Shown piece after piece: positions 10,998 to 22,990 of a stretch of DNA of 64,000 nucleotides. Both the position numbers and the translations under genes were made by a program. The stretch comes from Chlorokybus atmophyticus (Eukaryota; Streptophyta; Chlorokybophyceae; Chlorokybales; Chlorokybaceae), in NCBI GenBank assembly GCA_009103225.1, contig RHPI01002048.1, positions 1,197,376-1,261,375 on the forward strand, read 5' to 3'. The notes beneath the pieces were generated by a model. It saw only the letters and a program-made list of their open reading frames with translations. It had not been told where the DNA came from and did no database searches. Numbering within the stretch: position 1 is the stretch's first letter; each line of letters begins with the position of its first letter.

Positions 10998-12452
10998 ATG
11001 GCTGACCAAGGAGAGGGAGGTGACAAGTACTTCGCCGTCCCGGTCTCATCGTCATCATACGAACCATTGAGTGATGACAAAGTGAGAGACTCGGATACGA
11101 GTGAGAGCTACAAACTCACTGGTAGTGACAAGGAGGAAGCTGAGCAGGATAGCGAAGCTTCTCCCAACCAGTCTACTCAAAGTGGACCAGCTACAAGGGA
11201 CACACAGAGTGTCATTGGCGGGGCCATTGAGAGTTATGCCTCAGAGCGCAAGGCTCTACTCGCTGCCCACCCTCACCTTCGTCAGGAAACGTGGGATGCC
11301 TGGGCGCAGAAAATTCGTGATGGGTATGAGACAAACTTTGCTACACTCCCTCGCGCAAGCAAGGAGATGGTGATCCGCATGCTTCAGCACGAGTTGACGA
11401 ACAACATCCCGCCACTCGTACGAGGTGATCCAAGAGTGGCTGCTTTTATGACCATATATGATAAGCCACTTCCATATGAAGGGAAGCGCATGGCGTCTGA
11501 GGCTTTGGCCAACTTGGTTGTAGAAACCCTCACAGCGTTGCAAGGTAGATACTTAACCTGGGACCTGACTTGGACAACTAGTTGACAGCTCAAGTGAAGT
11601 TGGCGGCACGCCTCGATGATATGCAATCTGAGTTGGTGGCGCTGCGCCAACAGGTGGTGGGTGCTACTTTAGCAGCTGGTGCATCAGCGGGGCTGCGAAT
11701 TACAGCGCTGAACAAACCAAAGAAGTTCAAGCCCAACGGCAGTGTCAGCCTCCATAGCTGGGTGGTCACTGTTGAGCACTACTTGACAGCACTTAAGTGC
11801 CGAGTTGGTGAGCATATTATTGTTGCTGAGTTGCTCATGCCCTCTGACGCTCTCGCCGAGTGGGCGAGGCAAGTAGAGGAGGTGCGGCCAAGAAAGTGGA
11901 AGCGCTAATTGAATTCCTTGTGGAGCGCTATGGTGGCATGGATCCCGCTATTCAGGCTCGCAACAAGCTCAACAACTTGCGACAGAATGGCCAGGCGGCT
12001 TCAATCTATCTGCAGGAGTTTCAAGCATTGATGGGTCGCATGAACAATGGCCTCATGCCCATGGACAAGGCTGAGCAGTTTTATACAAGCGCGGCTTGGA
12101 TGGGCGTGTACGCGATCAACTGCAATACAACACGGCAACGGGACTTCCGTTGATTTCTGAGAACTTGGCCAACCTGCAGAAGTTGAGCGTGTATCTGTAC
12201 AGTGATGACACAGTGCAGGAGAAGACACATGTGGCAACTGTGGCTAAGAAGCAGGGGGTGGGAGGAAATTGTTACCCTTAGCCGAGTTCGCACACGGCAA
12301 GAAAGGCGAAGACATTCACGCCTTATACTGGTGGCACATCTGCAGGTGCTGCACCTGCTGCGGCTCACACTTGTTGCGTCTGTCATCAGTCGGGCCACAC
12401 GGCAAAGAAGTGCCCTACTAAAGCGAAGGGCAAGGCCAAGGAGGTTGATTAG
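10998..12452 (+). pseudogene. A1 gag (nucleocapsid) remnant
   Basis: Starts at ATG 10998 (MADQGEGG) with an acidic Ser-rich N-terminus, followed by the capsid-like region ASERKALLAAHP, which matches the gag at 46990–45623. It ends with a CCHC zinc knuckle (C-x2-C-x4-H-x4-C) around 12372–12413 and a Lys-rich tail. The frame is broken by a stop at 11583, a frameshift near 11880–11910 and another near 12090. In the living element this protein would form the particle and bind RNA. Confidence 0.85.
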
Positions 12453-12715
12453 GATTACGCCGTAACCGGTGTAGAGATTGTTGAAAGCCAGTTGCTTGAG
12501 ATGCATGCAGCAAACTGGTTTGTTGATCTGTCCCAAGTGCATGTAATAACACACGTATGGCAAGCACATGATAAGTTGCCACTTTTTTAAGTTGGAAAAG
12601 TGGAAGAGAATGCTTGTTTGCTGGTACATGTGGAATTCAACATGCTGACCGATGTGTTGCATGCATTGACTGAGTTGTTTTTTTTTGTGCAAAGAAGCAC
12701 AACGCTTTGAGTTAG

Positions 12716-13317
12716 GTGGTAATGGTGCCAAAATATCATGGCCTATGGTTCGAGCATACTCTGGGGGGTAATGTGCTAAAGCAATGTAGCAAGCGTGAAG
12801 CAGGGACAGTACGATTGTCGGCGTTATTAAGTACCCCTCGCGTTAGTCATAGACTCTTGGCTACATTTCAAGGACGGGTGGTACCCCTGTTGTGGACATT
12901 CAGTGGCACAATGCAGGGTGTAAACAGTTCTTTCTTGAGTGACATTGGTGCAACACACAACTTTGTTGAGGAACAATGGGTTGTGCGAAGAAGATAGCGT
13001 GTAAACCCTCAGCATTTTTGGCTGCCGGTGCGGGGGGTGCGTTGCCAGTTAAAGGGGAGATAAAAATGAAAGTAAAAATCGGTAATTATCATGCCACTCT
13101 TACTTTCATAGTGGTATCCATCAACATATCAGGTGTTGATGTGGTATTAGGACAAGAATGGCAGGAAAATGTTAAAATGACATTTGATGCAGGCGCACGC
13201 TTGTGCACAGTAAAGAAAGATCGTAAGCGAGTAACATTGTCTGTAAAAGGGTCACATAGCTTAGAGCACAAGCAGCCCGACCCTGCGTTACTCACTGCAC
13301 TGCAAGTGAACCTTTAA
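12716..13317 (+). pseudogene. A1 retropepsin-like protease remnant
   Basis: Contains the upstream PKYHG segment and the active-site region as SDIGATHNFVEEQWV at about 12938–12980. The expected D-T-G triad is D-I-G here, so the copy cannot be active. A frame change follows near 12990, after which GVDVVLGQEW, the second conserved part of the fold, is readable. The cognate protein in the composite element has the same order. Confidence 0.8.
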
Positions 13318-13335
13318 CGCTTTGAAGTGAAACTT

Positions 13336-15110
13336 TGAAGCTTTGACTTCGGCTCCAGTCCGAACTGGGACAAGCACTTCACTGTGGTTAGCGATGCGTC
13401 CACCCTTGGGTGTGGTGCAGTACTGTTGCAAGATGGCAGACCGTGTGCTTATGAGACTAGCAAGTTCATCTCGGCACAAGTGAACTACACTACCACTGAA
13501 TAGGAGTTGCTTGGCATAGTACATGCTCTAAAACATGGCGATGTTACATGAAGGGGGTTCCGTTTACAGTGGTGACTGATAATAATCCATTAGTGTACTT
13601 CTCAACACAGCAAAACTTGTCACGTAAGCAAATTCGCTGGAATGAGTTTTAATCCCGGTTTACTTCAGAGTGGGTATACCGGCCAGGCAAAAGCAATGTT
13701 GTTGATCCTTTAAGTCGCCGTCCGTCATGGTTGGCACTTATGCGTGCGCAATTGCTTGCAAAGCGCGGTACATTGTATCCAAACGATAAAGTTGTGCAAG
13801 CTGTTGTGCAAGGTGTTGCGCAAGAGCTTGACAAACGACATTTTGTATTACGTGGGCACCAGTTTGGTGATACCTAACCATGTCGAATTGCGTGCGAAAT
13901 GCATAGCTGACGTACACAATCCACTATACTCTGGGCACTTTCGCAAGACTGTCAAGGCAGCGCAACAGTTGTATTGGTGGCCATCGTTGCCTGTTGACGT
14001 AAAGCATTATGTGGACATGTGTGACAAATGTCACCATGACAAGCCACTGCGTCAGAAACCCGCTGGGTTGCTGCGACCATTGCCTGTTGCTGATGGCAAA
14101 TGGGAAAGTGTGAGTATGGGCCTAATTACTGAGCTCCCAGAAACAGCATTAAGTCACGCTGCGGTTGCAATTTTTGTGCACCGTTTAACTAAAATAGTTC
14201 ACATTGTCCCTTGTCGCACGAAAATAGGCTCTCATGAGTTAGCGATAGTTTTTGTCGCGTCTGTGGTTAAGTTGCATGGCTTGCCCCGCAATTTTGTCTG
14301 TTCGCGATCCGCGATTTGTGGCTCGTTTCTGGAAGTCGCTATGTTGCTTCTTACAGATTTAACGGAATTCGAGCACAGCTTATCATCCGCAGACGGATGG
14401 TCAGACCAAACGCGCCAATCGAGTGATTGAGGAAACCATTCGGCATTATGTGAATCCGAACCAAAGTGATTGGGATGTCTATCTTGCAATGGCTGAGTTC
14501 GCGATCAATAGTGCATGGCAAGAGAGAGTGAAGGACTCCGTTTTTCTTGAATCACGGAGTGCATCCACTAAGTCCCACACATATCAAGTTGCCCGCTACT
14601 GGCATACTCACGTACCTGCAGCGCCCAAAATGGCTTCGGCCATGCAAGATAGCTTAGCATTGGCAAAACACTGTTTGCACGCAGCGCGAAGACAGACAAA
14701 AAGCCCAAGCTGATGCGCATCGTCGAGAGGCCAACTACGATGTGGGTTGTTCGGTGCTTCTGAACACCAAAAACATATCCATCAAGGGAGTGGGTACCCG
14801 CAGTTTTTCCCGCATTGGATAGGCCCTTTCAAAGTGGCTGATTGGGTCGGCACTTACGCGTATCGTTTGGACTTATTAAAGTCAATACGCATTCACAATG
14901 TGTTTCATGTGAGTGTATTTAAACCGTACCGTTCTGATGGTCGAGTTCAACCTCCTCCACCCCCCATTGCAGTGAATGGCGATGATACTCTTGAGTATAA
15001 GGTTGAAGCAATCTTGAGTCACCATAAGCCTCGACGCGGACGCGCGCCGTCTTACTTGGTGAAATGAAAAGGCTATGGTGTTGAGCACAACACGTGAGAG
15101 CCCGAAAGAA
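13336..15110 (+). pseudogene. A1 RNase H–integrase–chromodomain remnant
   Basis: From 13360 the RNase H block reads WDKHFTVVSDASTLGCGAVL, with an in-frame TAG at 13501 and a TAA near 13650. Integrase follows (RPGKSNVVDPLSR, then the His/Cys region with YVDMCDKCHHDKP near 14020, and the catalytic core to ~14710) with several shifts. The C-terminus carries LEYKVEAILSHHK and a chromodomain at about 14990–15105. Both Trp codons expected in its methyl-lysine cage region (VKWKGY and WEPE) are TGA here. In intact relatives integrase inserts the cDNA and the chromodomain steers it to marked chromatin. Confidence 0.85.
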
Positions 15111-15303
15111 ATCTTACCAGCTGCCAACAGATTCTTCGGGGGTATTGCAGTGCTGTGTCCATACGCGGACAATAAAAGGGTGCTGGCAGACATCTTTACC
15201 GTTTCGGCTCTGTTTTTCTCACTGCTTTGGTTTTCAGTGCTCATGTTGGGACTTTGCTAACCCTTCAATGACGACATTAAAACCCAAGCGGGGGGGGGGG
15301 GCA

Positions 15304-15447
15304 TGTAACGGAGTGCTCCTAAATAACCTCTATAGAGGTTTCCCGCCCTTATTAAGGATGAATAAGGTCCTAAAAGGTATATACAACTAATTAAGCCGTA
15401 TTTGGGCCGTTAACCTAGTGTTAAGGCCCTAATGTAGTGTTACTTAT
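15304..15447 (+). repeat. Truncated right LTR of A1
   Basis: Begins TGTAACGGAGTGC directly after a G-run polypurine tract and aligns with the left LTR through the TTAAGGCCCTAATGTA block. Homology stops at about 15447, where unrelated sequence begins. Confidence 0.82.
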
Positions 15448-15732
15448 CGGTCGTGCCTGCCATGGTCGCGGATTACGCCGTCTCGGGCACACTGCAGACG
15501 ACCGCCCATGCCGTGGGCATGCTGGTGCTAAGCGCAGCATTAGAGCAACACAAACAAAGACAACCCCCCAGACATAGGCGTAGTCTCGGGGATGAACTTA
15601 TGTGAGGATCCAATCAGTTGAAGAGCTGGTGACACTCTCCTTCTTACTGTACCTACTGTGCTTTAGTACACACAATCAACAAGCCACCCCCATTGAGAAT
15701 CTGGGGTAGCCTCTTGCTCCAGAACTTATCTT
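15448..15732. other. Junction sequence between A1 and E2
   Basis: No reading frame or repeat recognised. It probably includes the 3' UTR and any end of the leftward element E2, but I could not find an LTR here. Confidence 0.35.
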
Positions 15733-18370
15733 CTACCGACTGTGTGGGGGATCGTTAATGCGGCAGTCATCACACCAATACTCCCACAGCGGCACCTTGT
15801 CTAATGGAGGGTCATGATAGTAATTGTGCATGCCTTGGTTGCAGCCTTCGCATAACAACATCACCGGGTTGTCGTCGGCACTGCCACATTTCTCGCAGCG
15901 GGTGCTGCGCAGCGGGCGCGGGTGCTGGATCTTGCCGAAGCCAGCAACGTGGGGAAGATGACATGGCGCGCAGTTCACCATGTAGTCCTTTATGCGCTCG
16001 CCTTGTTGTCAGAAGGTCCTACCCATGTGGGATACACCTTCAATACCTTATAGGCAGCGCGCCCGACGGAGGTGTCGAGGGTGTCGTGTGTGGTCGCCAT
16101 GCGGTAGATGAAGTCTCCTGGCTGCAAGCGGCGTTCTCGCTCCTTGTAGAAACCGCTGCGCACACGCATGTAACGAAGCGTGTCGCGGTGCTGAGCGATG
16201 CGCAAGTTGTTGAAGGCCATGGGGACAGTGTGCTCTGACAGTGCGATGCGCACTGTCAGATCATACAGCATCTCGTCGGGGTTGGCGAGGTTGTCCACCA
16301 CTCTGTCGACCTCTTGCTATGCGCGAAAACGGAGCAACAGCCGCCTTTCAAACAGCAAACAGTATGGGCTGTACTCCTACAGTGCTACCTGCTTGGACAG
16401 CCGGTACCCCAGTGCTACCCATGGGAGGTGGTCATCCCATGTGCTCTTCTCATAGTCGAGGACGTACTTGCGCAAAGCCTTCTTGATAGTCTGCACGGTA
16501 CGCTCAACAAGACCATGGGCTTGTGGATGGTCGCGTGAAGTATGGCGATGGTCGATGAAGCATCTACCTACGAGCTTGTTGAAGGCTCCTCTAAACTTCG
16601 TACCTTGGTCGGTGATAACTTCAGCACAGCTGCCGAAGCGTCTGAGTACATGGGAGAGGAAAGCCTGGGCTACTCCCTCGCTGCTCTTGTCGGGCAGGGG
16701 CATTAGCTCCACCCACTTGGAGAAGTGCTCGGTCATAGCGAGGATGTAGCGGTTGCCTCGTCCTGAGGGCGATAAGTCCCCGAGGATGTCTGGTCCTCAG
16801 CGATAGAACAGTCCTGAGATGGGGAGGGGATGCAAAGTGGCGTTGCGTGTGTTGAGGCTCGCGCGGACCATGTCACACTGCTGGCAGTCGCTGACGAACT
16901 CGCGCACCTGTTTGTGCACCCCATACCACCAGTACTGAGTCTTGACCAGACGGGCCGTGCGCTTGACATCGAAGTGTCCGAGCTCGGTGTGAAGGGCAGC
17001 GATGATGCCTTCTCGCGCAGCTGGTGTTGGGACCTCCTTGTCCTCACTCTACATCCGTTGATACAACTTGTTGTCGGCCTAGCGATAGCGCTGAGTGCGC
17101 TAACCGACGCGGTCCCCCTCTCGCGCGCGCTCATGCCTGCTGAAAATTGTCCAGTCCGGAGCAGTGCGAGGGATGGCTTGTCAAGCCAGATGTCTTGTCG
17201 TGTGTTGGTGGGTGCCAACTCCTCATAATCCACCGCAGGGTCGGCGGCGAGCGTTTTCTCTGATAAGGGGACGGTGACGGTGGGCCCGAGAGAAGGTACG
17301 TCCTCGTCTGCTGCTGCCTCAATAACCTGGGTCTTGCGTCCTGAATGTAGCGCAGCGACAGCAAACACTGGCCGCTACACCTCGAGGTGCGGCTGCAGGA
17401 CCCAACTCGTGTCGGGCTCCTGTCGCATCGTTGGTGTTGAGGTGGGGGGTGCAACTAAGGCCGTCTGCGTTTTGGTTGAACAGGCCTGCCCGATGCTCCA
17501 CCTCAAAGGTATACTCCTGCAATGGTATTGCCCACCGTGCCAGCTTGCCTGTTAGGTGCTGGTTGGTTACCAGCCACTTCAGTGGTTGTAGTCGATGATC
17601 ACTTAGAACTGCCTTCCAAACAGAAAGGGGCGAAAGAAGGAGATGCCCATACTGCGGCAAGACACTCCCCCTCGTAGCTGCTTTAGTTGGCTTTAGCGAT
17701 GTTGTTGCTGCGGCTGGCACGACACTACGCGCTCCAGCTTGTTTTCATCGTGCTGCACGAGCACTGCTCCCATGCCAAGCTTGCTCCAATCTGTGTGCAG
17801 GACGAATAACTTGTCGTAGTCAGGTCGCCGAAGAATGGGAGCTGTGATGAGTTGGAGCTTCAGCTCCTCGAAGGCCTTTGGTTGTGCCTCCGTCCACAGG
17901 AACTCCGTGTCCTTCCTCAGCAGCTCGTCGAGTGGCTGCGGGATCTTCGCGAAGTCCTTGACAAACCGTCTGTAGTAGTTGGCAAGGCCGAGGAAAGCAC
18001 GCAGTCGCGTGAGATTTGTGGGGGCAGGGATGGCCACCAGTGCCTTCACCTTGGCCTGCTGTACATACACACCGTGGGGCACAATCATGTGCCCTACGTA
18101 GGGTACCTTGTGGGTAAAGAAGGTGCACTTGTCGGGGCGCATTGTCATCCCTACTTCCTTCAGTCTCTGTAGCACCTCCTCGATGTGCCTGAGATGCTCC
18201 TCGTTGCTGCGATTGACGATGAGGATGTCGTCGATATAGCAGCGTGCGAAGTCGAATCCCTTGAGAGCGGGTGTTGGCTCGAGGGGGCACGTGCCTGGCG
18301 GTGGCGGCGGCGGCAGGGCGAGGAGGAGAGGCAGTTCGCGGTGAGGGGGGGGGGGGGGGGGGGGGGGGGG
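15733..18370 (-). pseudogene. Gypsy element E2 pol fragment: RT, RNase H, integrase and a C-terminal PHD finger
   Basis: Read leftwards. The RT C-terminal part (IDDILIVNRSNEEHLRH near 18240, then VPYVGHMI) continues into RLRAFLGLANYYRRFV and an RNase H starting with FVLHTDWSKLGMGAVLVQ (to about 17700). Next come integrase with its zinc-binding N-terminus and the core (DQGTKFRGAFNKLVGR, HPQAHGLVERTVQ) at 16377–17368. A linker follows (about 15990–16301), then a PHD finger (15739–15905). Frameshifts or stops separate most blocks, so the copy is dead. The N-terminal half is lost in the assembly gap to the right. The family differs from A1 and B1, whose integrases end in chromodomains. Gypsy RT fragments at 37141–37340 and 51640–53450 look like the same lineage. 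Confidence 0.85.
15739..15905 (-). pseudogene. PHD zinc finger at the C-terminus of E2 pol
   Basis: Translation shows CEKCGSADDNPVMLLCEGC, GMHNYYHDPPL, then WEYWCDDC: spacing and context of a C4HC3 PHD finger, including the D/NPPL turn. One ligand is changed: the Cys expected three residues after the His is Tyr (TAT, probably from TGT). PHD fingers typically read histone H3 tails, so in an intact copy it could play the targeting part that a chromodomain plays in chromoviruses. A single frameshift near 15996 separates it from the integrase linker, but NCAPCHLPHV upstream continues into it. Confidence 0.8.
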
Positions 18371-18635
18371 NNNNNNNNNNNNNNNNNNNNNNNNNNNNNN
18401 NNNNNNNNNNNNNNNNNNNNNNNNNNNNNNNNNNNNNNNNNNNNNNNNNNNNNNNNNNNNNNNNNNNNNNNNNNNNNNNNNNNNNNNNNNNNNNNNNNNN
18501 NNNNNNNNNNNNNNNNNNNNNNNNNNNNNNNNNNNNNNNNNNNNNNNNNNNNNNNNNNNNNNNNNNNNNNNNNNNNNNNNNNNNNNNNNNNNNNNNNNNN
18601 NNNNNNNNNNNNNNNNNNNNNNNNNNNNNNNNNNN
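18371..18635. other. Assembly gap (265 N)
   Basis: A run of N preceded by poly-G (18344–18370) and followed by GGGGG. No content can be read. Confidence 0.99.
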
Positions 18636-18699
18636 GGGGGGCAGGTTCACCATGGGCTAAGTAGCTGGCCATGGCTCCCGCTGCGGGGATGAACATCGG

Positions 18700-19660
18700 G
18701 GGGGACATGTATCTTTCTCGCGGTGTGGCCTAGATTATTTCTGGCTGCCAGGCTGACCGCCTGGCTCGGATGGCGATGGAAGCGGAGATCAGAGCTATGG
18801 TGAGGGAGGGGGCACCCATGGACACCACGGACGCCTCCCTCACTCTGGAGAGCACCGATCCCGCTGCATCGACACACCCTCCGCTTGCTCCAGTCAAGGA
18901 GCAGGCGCGGGCCTGGAAGACGATGCACTCGCATCATCCACTCTCGCGAGCACCTGGCCCAGCAACAGCACAGGCGATGGTAGGGGTATGACGACCACTT
19001 GCACGTCTCTGTCTATAGCGAGCACGCAGTATGACGCATGGTCCAAGTCATTACAACAGCGCGCGCTAGTGTTTAGATTTATCTTCACCCCCTCCCAATC
19101 CTCAGTCACTGCTGTCCGCATAGCTTGGTTGAACATAGTTTGCTCGGATGGGGAAGGGGATAGCCTCCTTGCTTCCGCATATCAGTTGCAAGGAGGGGAG
19201 TTTTAATGTCTGTTCGCCTCCTCGGCAGGTGCAGCACAAAGTGCTCTCACGGGCCAAGGCAGGACGCCTTCCTCTGTGCAACGATCACCCCGTACGTGTG
19301 CAATGGTGGGAGTCCCCGAACACAACTCGGTTTTGGGTTTCCTTCACATGTGCAACGCCTGATCTGCTCCCGTTCCACCAAGCCTCTCTCCGCTGGTACG
19401 AACAGCTGGGCGATGCATTGCCTGCTGGCAGAAGCTCCCCCCAGTTCCCACCTCCATCACATGCTACCTATTCTCCCCCGTTGAGGGTGTCACGCTCTTC
19501 ACAAGGATGTCTTTTGACGTGCAAGGGGTAGCTGGCTGGACGCCGCAAACGGTGGAAGTTGTCATGCCGCTAACACCTCCCACTTGCTACTCATGCAAGC
19601 AAGTTTGGCATACTCGTAACACCTGCCCGCAGCGCGTGCTGCCAGAGACACCGGTAGAAA
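18700..19660 (+). pseudogene. LINE ORF1-like remnant with CCHC zinc knuckle
   Basis: Several short plus-strand frames in series look like one broken protein: PVRVQWWESPNTTRFWVSF near 19290–19340, VQGVAGWTPQTVEVV near 19520, and a zinc knuckle CYSCKQVWHTRNTC at about 19588–19630 (C-x2-C-x4-H-x4-C). A basic/proline-rich segment precedes it. The order (basic region, core, knuckle near the C-terminus) fits the RNA-binding ORF1 protein of LINE elements. Whether it pairs with the LINE at 31–37 kb is unknown. Confidence 0.45.
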
Positions 19661-20167
19661 GGTGTTTCGGCAAATTAAGTTGGATCCGCAACTTTTTAAT
19701 GGAAGAAGCCGGACATTATTTGCGGATTTCGCAAAATTTATGATGGATCCGTATATATGGTGTAGCTGCAGCCAGAAGTTTATTGCGACCTGTCACAAAC
19801 AGGCAATCCGCCGTTGACGATCGTAAGTACTGGATCCCCAACAATGTTAAGGAGTCGGTGTTTACGTAATTAAAGGTTCAGGCCGTGAGAAAGACTTGTG
19901 TAAGTCGCAATTACAGTTGTGACCGATTCATTAACAATGCGTCTTTTCCCTAACGCAATTGAGGACTCGACGATAACATTATAATGAACTCAGGTTGCAT
20001 GCTAAAGCTGTACACATCATCATTGAAATTGTGACCGGTTCCATCAACGATACGAGACTTCACACGAACTCGGAACGCTAGGATCGATCCTTCCATTGTT
20101 ACGAACCATAATAATTATAAGACCTCACATTGCCAAATTGCCGGTTCAACCCCGCGGCCTATCTATG

Positions 20168-20208
20168 GCTTGCCCCGCGGCCTGCTAGTAGCAGGCCACG
20201 GGGCAAGC
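20168..20208. repeat. Near-perfect hairpin
   Basis: Arms 20168–20186 and 20190–20208 pair over 19 positions with one G·T-type mismatch and a 3-base loop. The stem is GC-rich (CCCCGCGGCC). Confidence 0.85.
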
Positions 20209-20464
20209 AAGTAGAAGGCTGCGACTTGCATGTATAATCATTGGTAAACCGTGGTAGCACATGAGGTAAACATGTAAAGACTTGACAAGAACTCCGCAAC
20301 CAACCTTGCGCCAGCAGGTGACGTAGGGCGCATAATGCAAACATTTGGCAGTAGTCTCGCGCTGTGATTGGACAAAATGGTAAGTTGAACAAAGTCTCCC
20401 TCCCCAAGTGACCTGTATAGTGGTAAAATCCGCCTTCACCTTCATCTGTTTGATACAAGTGGTA

Positions 20465-20592
20465 TATATATTAAGATACCGCGGTATATATATATAAAAT
20501 AATATATTTACATGTATGGCTATATATATGTACATGTATGGCTATATATATGTACATGTATATATATATATGTATGTATATATACATATACC
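20465..20592. repeat. TA-rich microsatellite
   Basis: Repeated TATATA tracts interspersed with TGTACATGTATGGC units. A similar tract lies at 38240–38420 in repeat copy 2. Confidence 0.85.
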
Positions 20593-20695
20593 GGTAATGC
20601 CGTTGTATGCAGCTGTTGGTGCATATGTGATGCATGCATTGCGGCACGTGAGACAATCGAGGCAGCCGCTGTAAAGTTAATAATATAATTTATAA

Positions 20696-21225
20696 TGTAA
20701 CGGCACCACCGTCGCCGGTGATGCCCCTTCAATCCTCTACCCCAACACCCACACCGCCTATGACAAGCCTTTCAACGGCGTGGCCGCCACTGAGCAGAGA
20801 ACTGAAAAGTCCCCCACATCAGTTTGATGTGACCTTTTATATCAAGCGTATATCAAATATATACCTCTCGATAATTAACTCACAACTAGACATCGACCCT
20901 ACAGACAGGGTAGTTAGGAAACCTAGCTTGAGCCAATCACAGCTTAGATAAGGTACCTATCAATAAGGTACCTATCGAAAGATACCTATCGTAAGGTACC
21001 TAACGAGATAGTGACCACATTATATCAAATGTGACACGAAATAGGCTTGAATAAGCGGTTTCCACACCCATTGGGACTTATTTAAGCTATGACAAAGCAA
21101 CATAGCCTTTAATAAGCGAAGGAACCGTAGAAAAGAGGTATAAATAAGCGCATTTAGATACTTATTCGTACGGAATGTGTTATTCAGGTAGCAATAATAC
21201 CCCTATTATTATTGCTCCCGTTACA
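20696..21225 (-). repeat. 3' LTR of B1
   Basis: 530 bases, TGTAACGGCACC...CTCCCGTTACA, followed on the inner side by the reversed polypurine tract (ATTCCCCCCCACTTAG). It contains short tandem units of GGTACCTATCG type near 20950–21005. Confidence 0.92.
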
Positions 21226-21369
21226 TTCCCCCCCACTTAGGTTTTCAACGTCCTCGTTGAACTCAAGTTGATCAGGCTTGATTTCTAGTAATTGTAACCA
21301 GTGAGATAGCAGGAAATGACAGAGTGGTAATGAAACTGCACTGCCAGTCCGTCATAAATCAAGCCCACA

Positions 21370-22990
21370 GTTTATGGGACAGGACGTAAATCCCTATAAG
21401 CTCGAAGCAACTCGCGGCAGTGCGTAAGATGCATGTCGGGCTCCCAATTGTAATGTTCTGGGCCATACCCTTTCCATTTTACAAAATAGCGAGTTGCGCG
21501 TCCTCGACTATTTAGCTTATGGTTCTATATAGCTTCCACCTCGTATTCGAGCTCGCTGTCCACCTCAGCTGGCGGTGGTGGAGGCTGTGTTCTACCGTCT
21601 GAGCGGTAAGGTTTCAACAAGTTCACATGGAACACATTGTGTATACGCACACTTGGGGGCAATTGCAGTCGATAAGCGTGCGTACCAACTCTATCTGTGA
21701 AAGAGAAAGGACCTAACCATCGGGGCAGCAACTTGCGAGCACCCGTACCTTTGATGGTTATGTTCTTTGCATTAAGCAAAACTTTATCACTGACATTGAA
21801 AGTGGCCATTCTTCGATGCGTATCAGCATATGCTTTTTGCCTGTCCTGTGCTTCTGACAGACATAGCTTAGCTCGAGCCAAATTTTCTTACATATCAGTG
21901 GCAAATTCCTTTGCAGCTGGTACAGTCAGGGCATTGCGAGGTACACGCAATGACGCTGGTGTGTTCGGGCGAATCCCATAATTCAAGATAAATGGGGTTT
22001 CCTTTACACTTTCCTGCCACGCGTGGTTCACAGCGAACTCTGCCATTGGCAAGTACCTGTCCCAATCAGCATGGTTAGGAGCCACATAGTGGCGAAGCAT
22101 TTCTTCCAGTATTTGATTTGCTCGCTCAGTTTGTCCGTCCGTTTGCGGGTGGAAAGCAGTTGACATGCTTTGTTTTACCCCCAACAATTCACAGACTTCT
22201 CTCCAAAACTTGGAGACAAACCGAGGATCACGATCTGTGATAAGCTCACGCGGTACACCGTGAACTCGAAAGACCGTGGACACAAATAAATGTGCTAAGT
22301 CCTGTGCACTCACAGTTGTGCAACACGGGGCAAAATGCACCATTTTGGTCAAACGGTCGACAAAAATCACAATAGCAGTGTATTTGGCTGCTGTTGCAGG
22401 TAGGTCAGTAACCAAATCCATACTGACACTATCCCACTTTTGTTCTAGATTTACCAATGGTTTAAGCAATCCCGCTTGTTTTTGTTGTAGTGGCTTGTTA
22501 CGTTGACACACGTCACATGTGCGAACATATTGATCCACATCAGCTGACACGGGCACCAGTATAACTGTTGCGTAGCTTTGAGTGTTTTTGTTTCCCCAAA
22601 TGCCCACCATACGGCGGGTCATGCACTGAATGTAAGCATTGCTTACGCAAGTCGCCCGAGTTGGGAATTGCCAACTGCTCCCCTTTATACCACAGATTGC
22701 TAACAGCAATAAGCTATTGCAAGTTGGTTTGACTGCTAAACCAATCATCTGAGTTATAACCTGTGGACACTTTCTTTAGGAAAGGATCTTCAGGCTGTTG
22801 TACATTACGCGTAGTTCGAGAGCGCGTAAGTGCCAAAAGAGCAGGGTTACGACTTAGTGGATCCGCCACATTAGTGCGACACGGACGATATTGCCAAGTG
22901 AAAGTGAAACGAGAAATGAATTCATTCCACCCAGCTTGCCGCCTCCTTCTGTTGCGTATGAAAGAATGTGAGCGGGTTGTGATCATTAAT
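21370..22990 (-). pseudogene. B1 integrase with C-terminal chromodomain (broken)
   Basis: The integrase His/Cys region (YVRTCDVCQRNKPLQQKQ near 22500) is followed by the core with its acidic triad: MDLVTDLP, ITDRDPRFVSKFW and TDGQTERANQ, at about 22420–22120. A GPY-like region follows ([19 protein letters not shown], about 21690). The chromodomain begins LEYEVEAI at about 21545 and continues after one stop with RYFVKWKGYGPEHYNWEPD to about 21400. Its Trp residues are kept. A stop near 21890 and the one before the chromodomain split the reading frame. Confidence 0.87.

Larger units (their letters stand above)
9812..15447 (+). mobile_element. Chromovirus A1 (Ty3/gypsy), degenerate and internally deleted
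   Basis: Order on the plus strand: left LTR (9812–10149), primer-binding site, leader, gag remnant, protease remnant, RNase H, integrase, chromodomain, G-rich polypurine tract (15290–15300) and a truncated right LTR (15304–15447). The reverse transcriptase is missing: the protease remnant (to 13317) is followed within ~50 bases by RNase H. Stops and frameshifts occur in every gene. The LTR and proteins match the inner chromovirus at 41384–47011, so these are one family. The right LTR breaks off mid-way, so no target duplication can be read. Confidence 0.88.
19661..20690 (+). repeat. Dispersed repeat R, copy 1
   Basis: AT-leaning non-coding sequence with GGATCC-containing motifs. Its last ~100 bases (about 20595–20680: TGTATGCAG, then TGCATTGCGGCAC and GAGGCAGCCGCTGTAAAG) match 38465–38575, where the same order (GGATCC motifs, TA-rich tract, this end) recurs. 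I see no gene. The type of element is unknown. Confidence 0.5.

Noticed and set aside
20440-20660. Open frame rich in Tyr, Ile and His.
   Set aside because: Translation of a TA/CA microsatellite.
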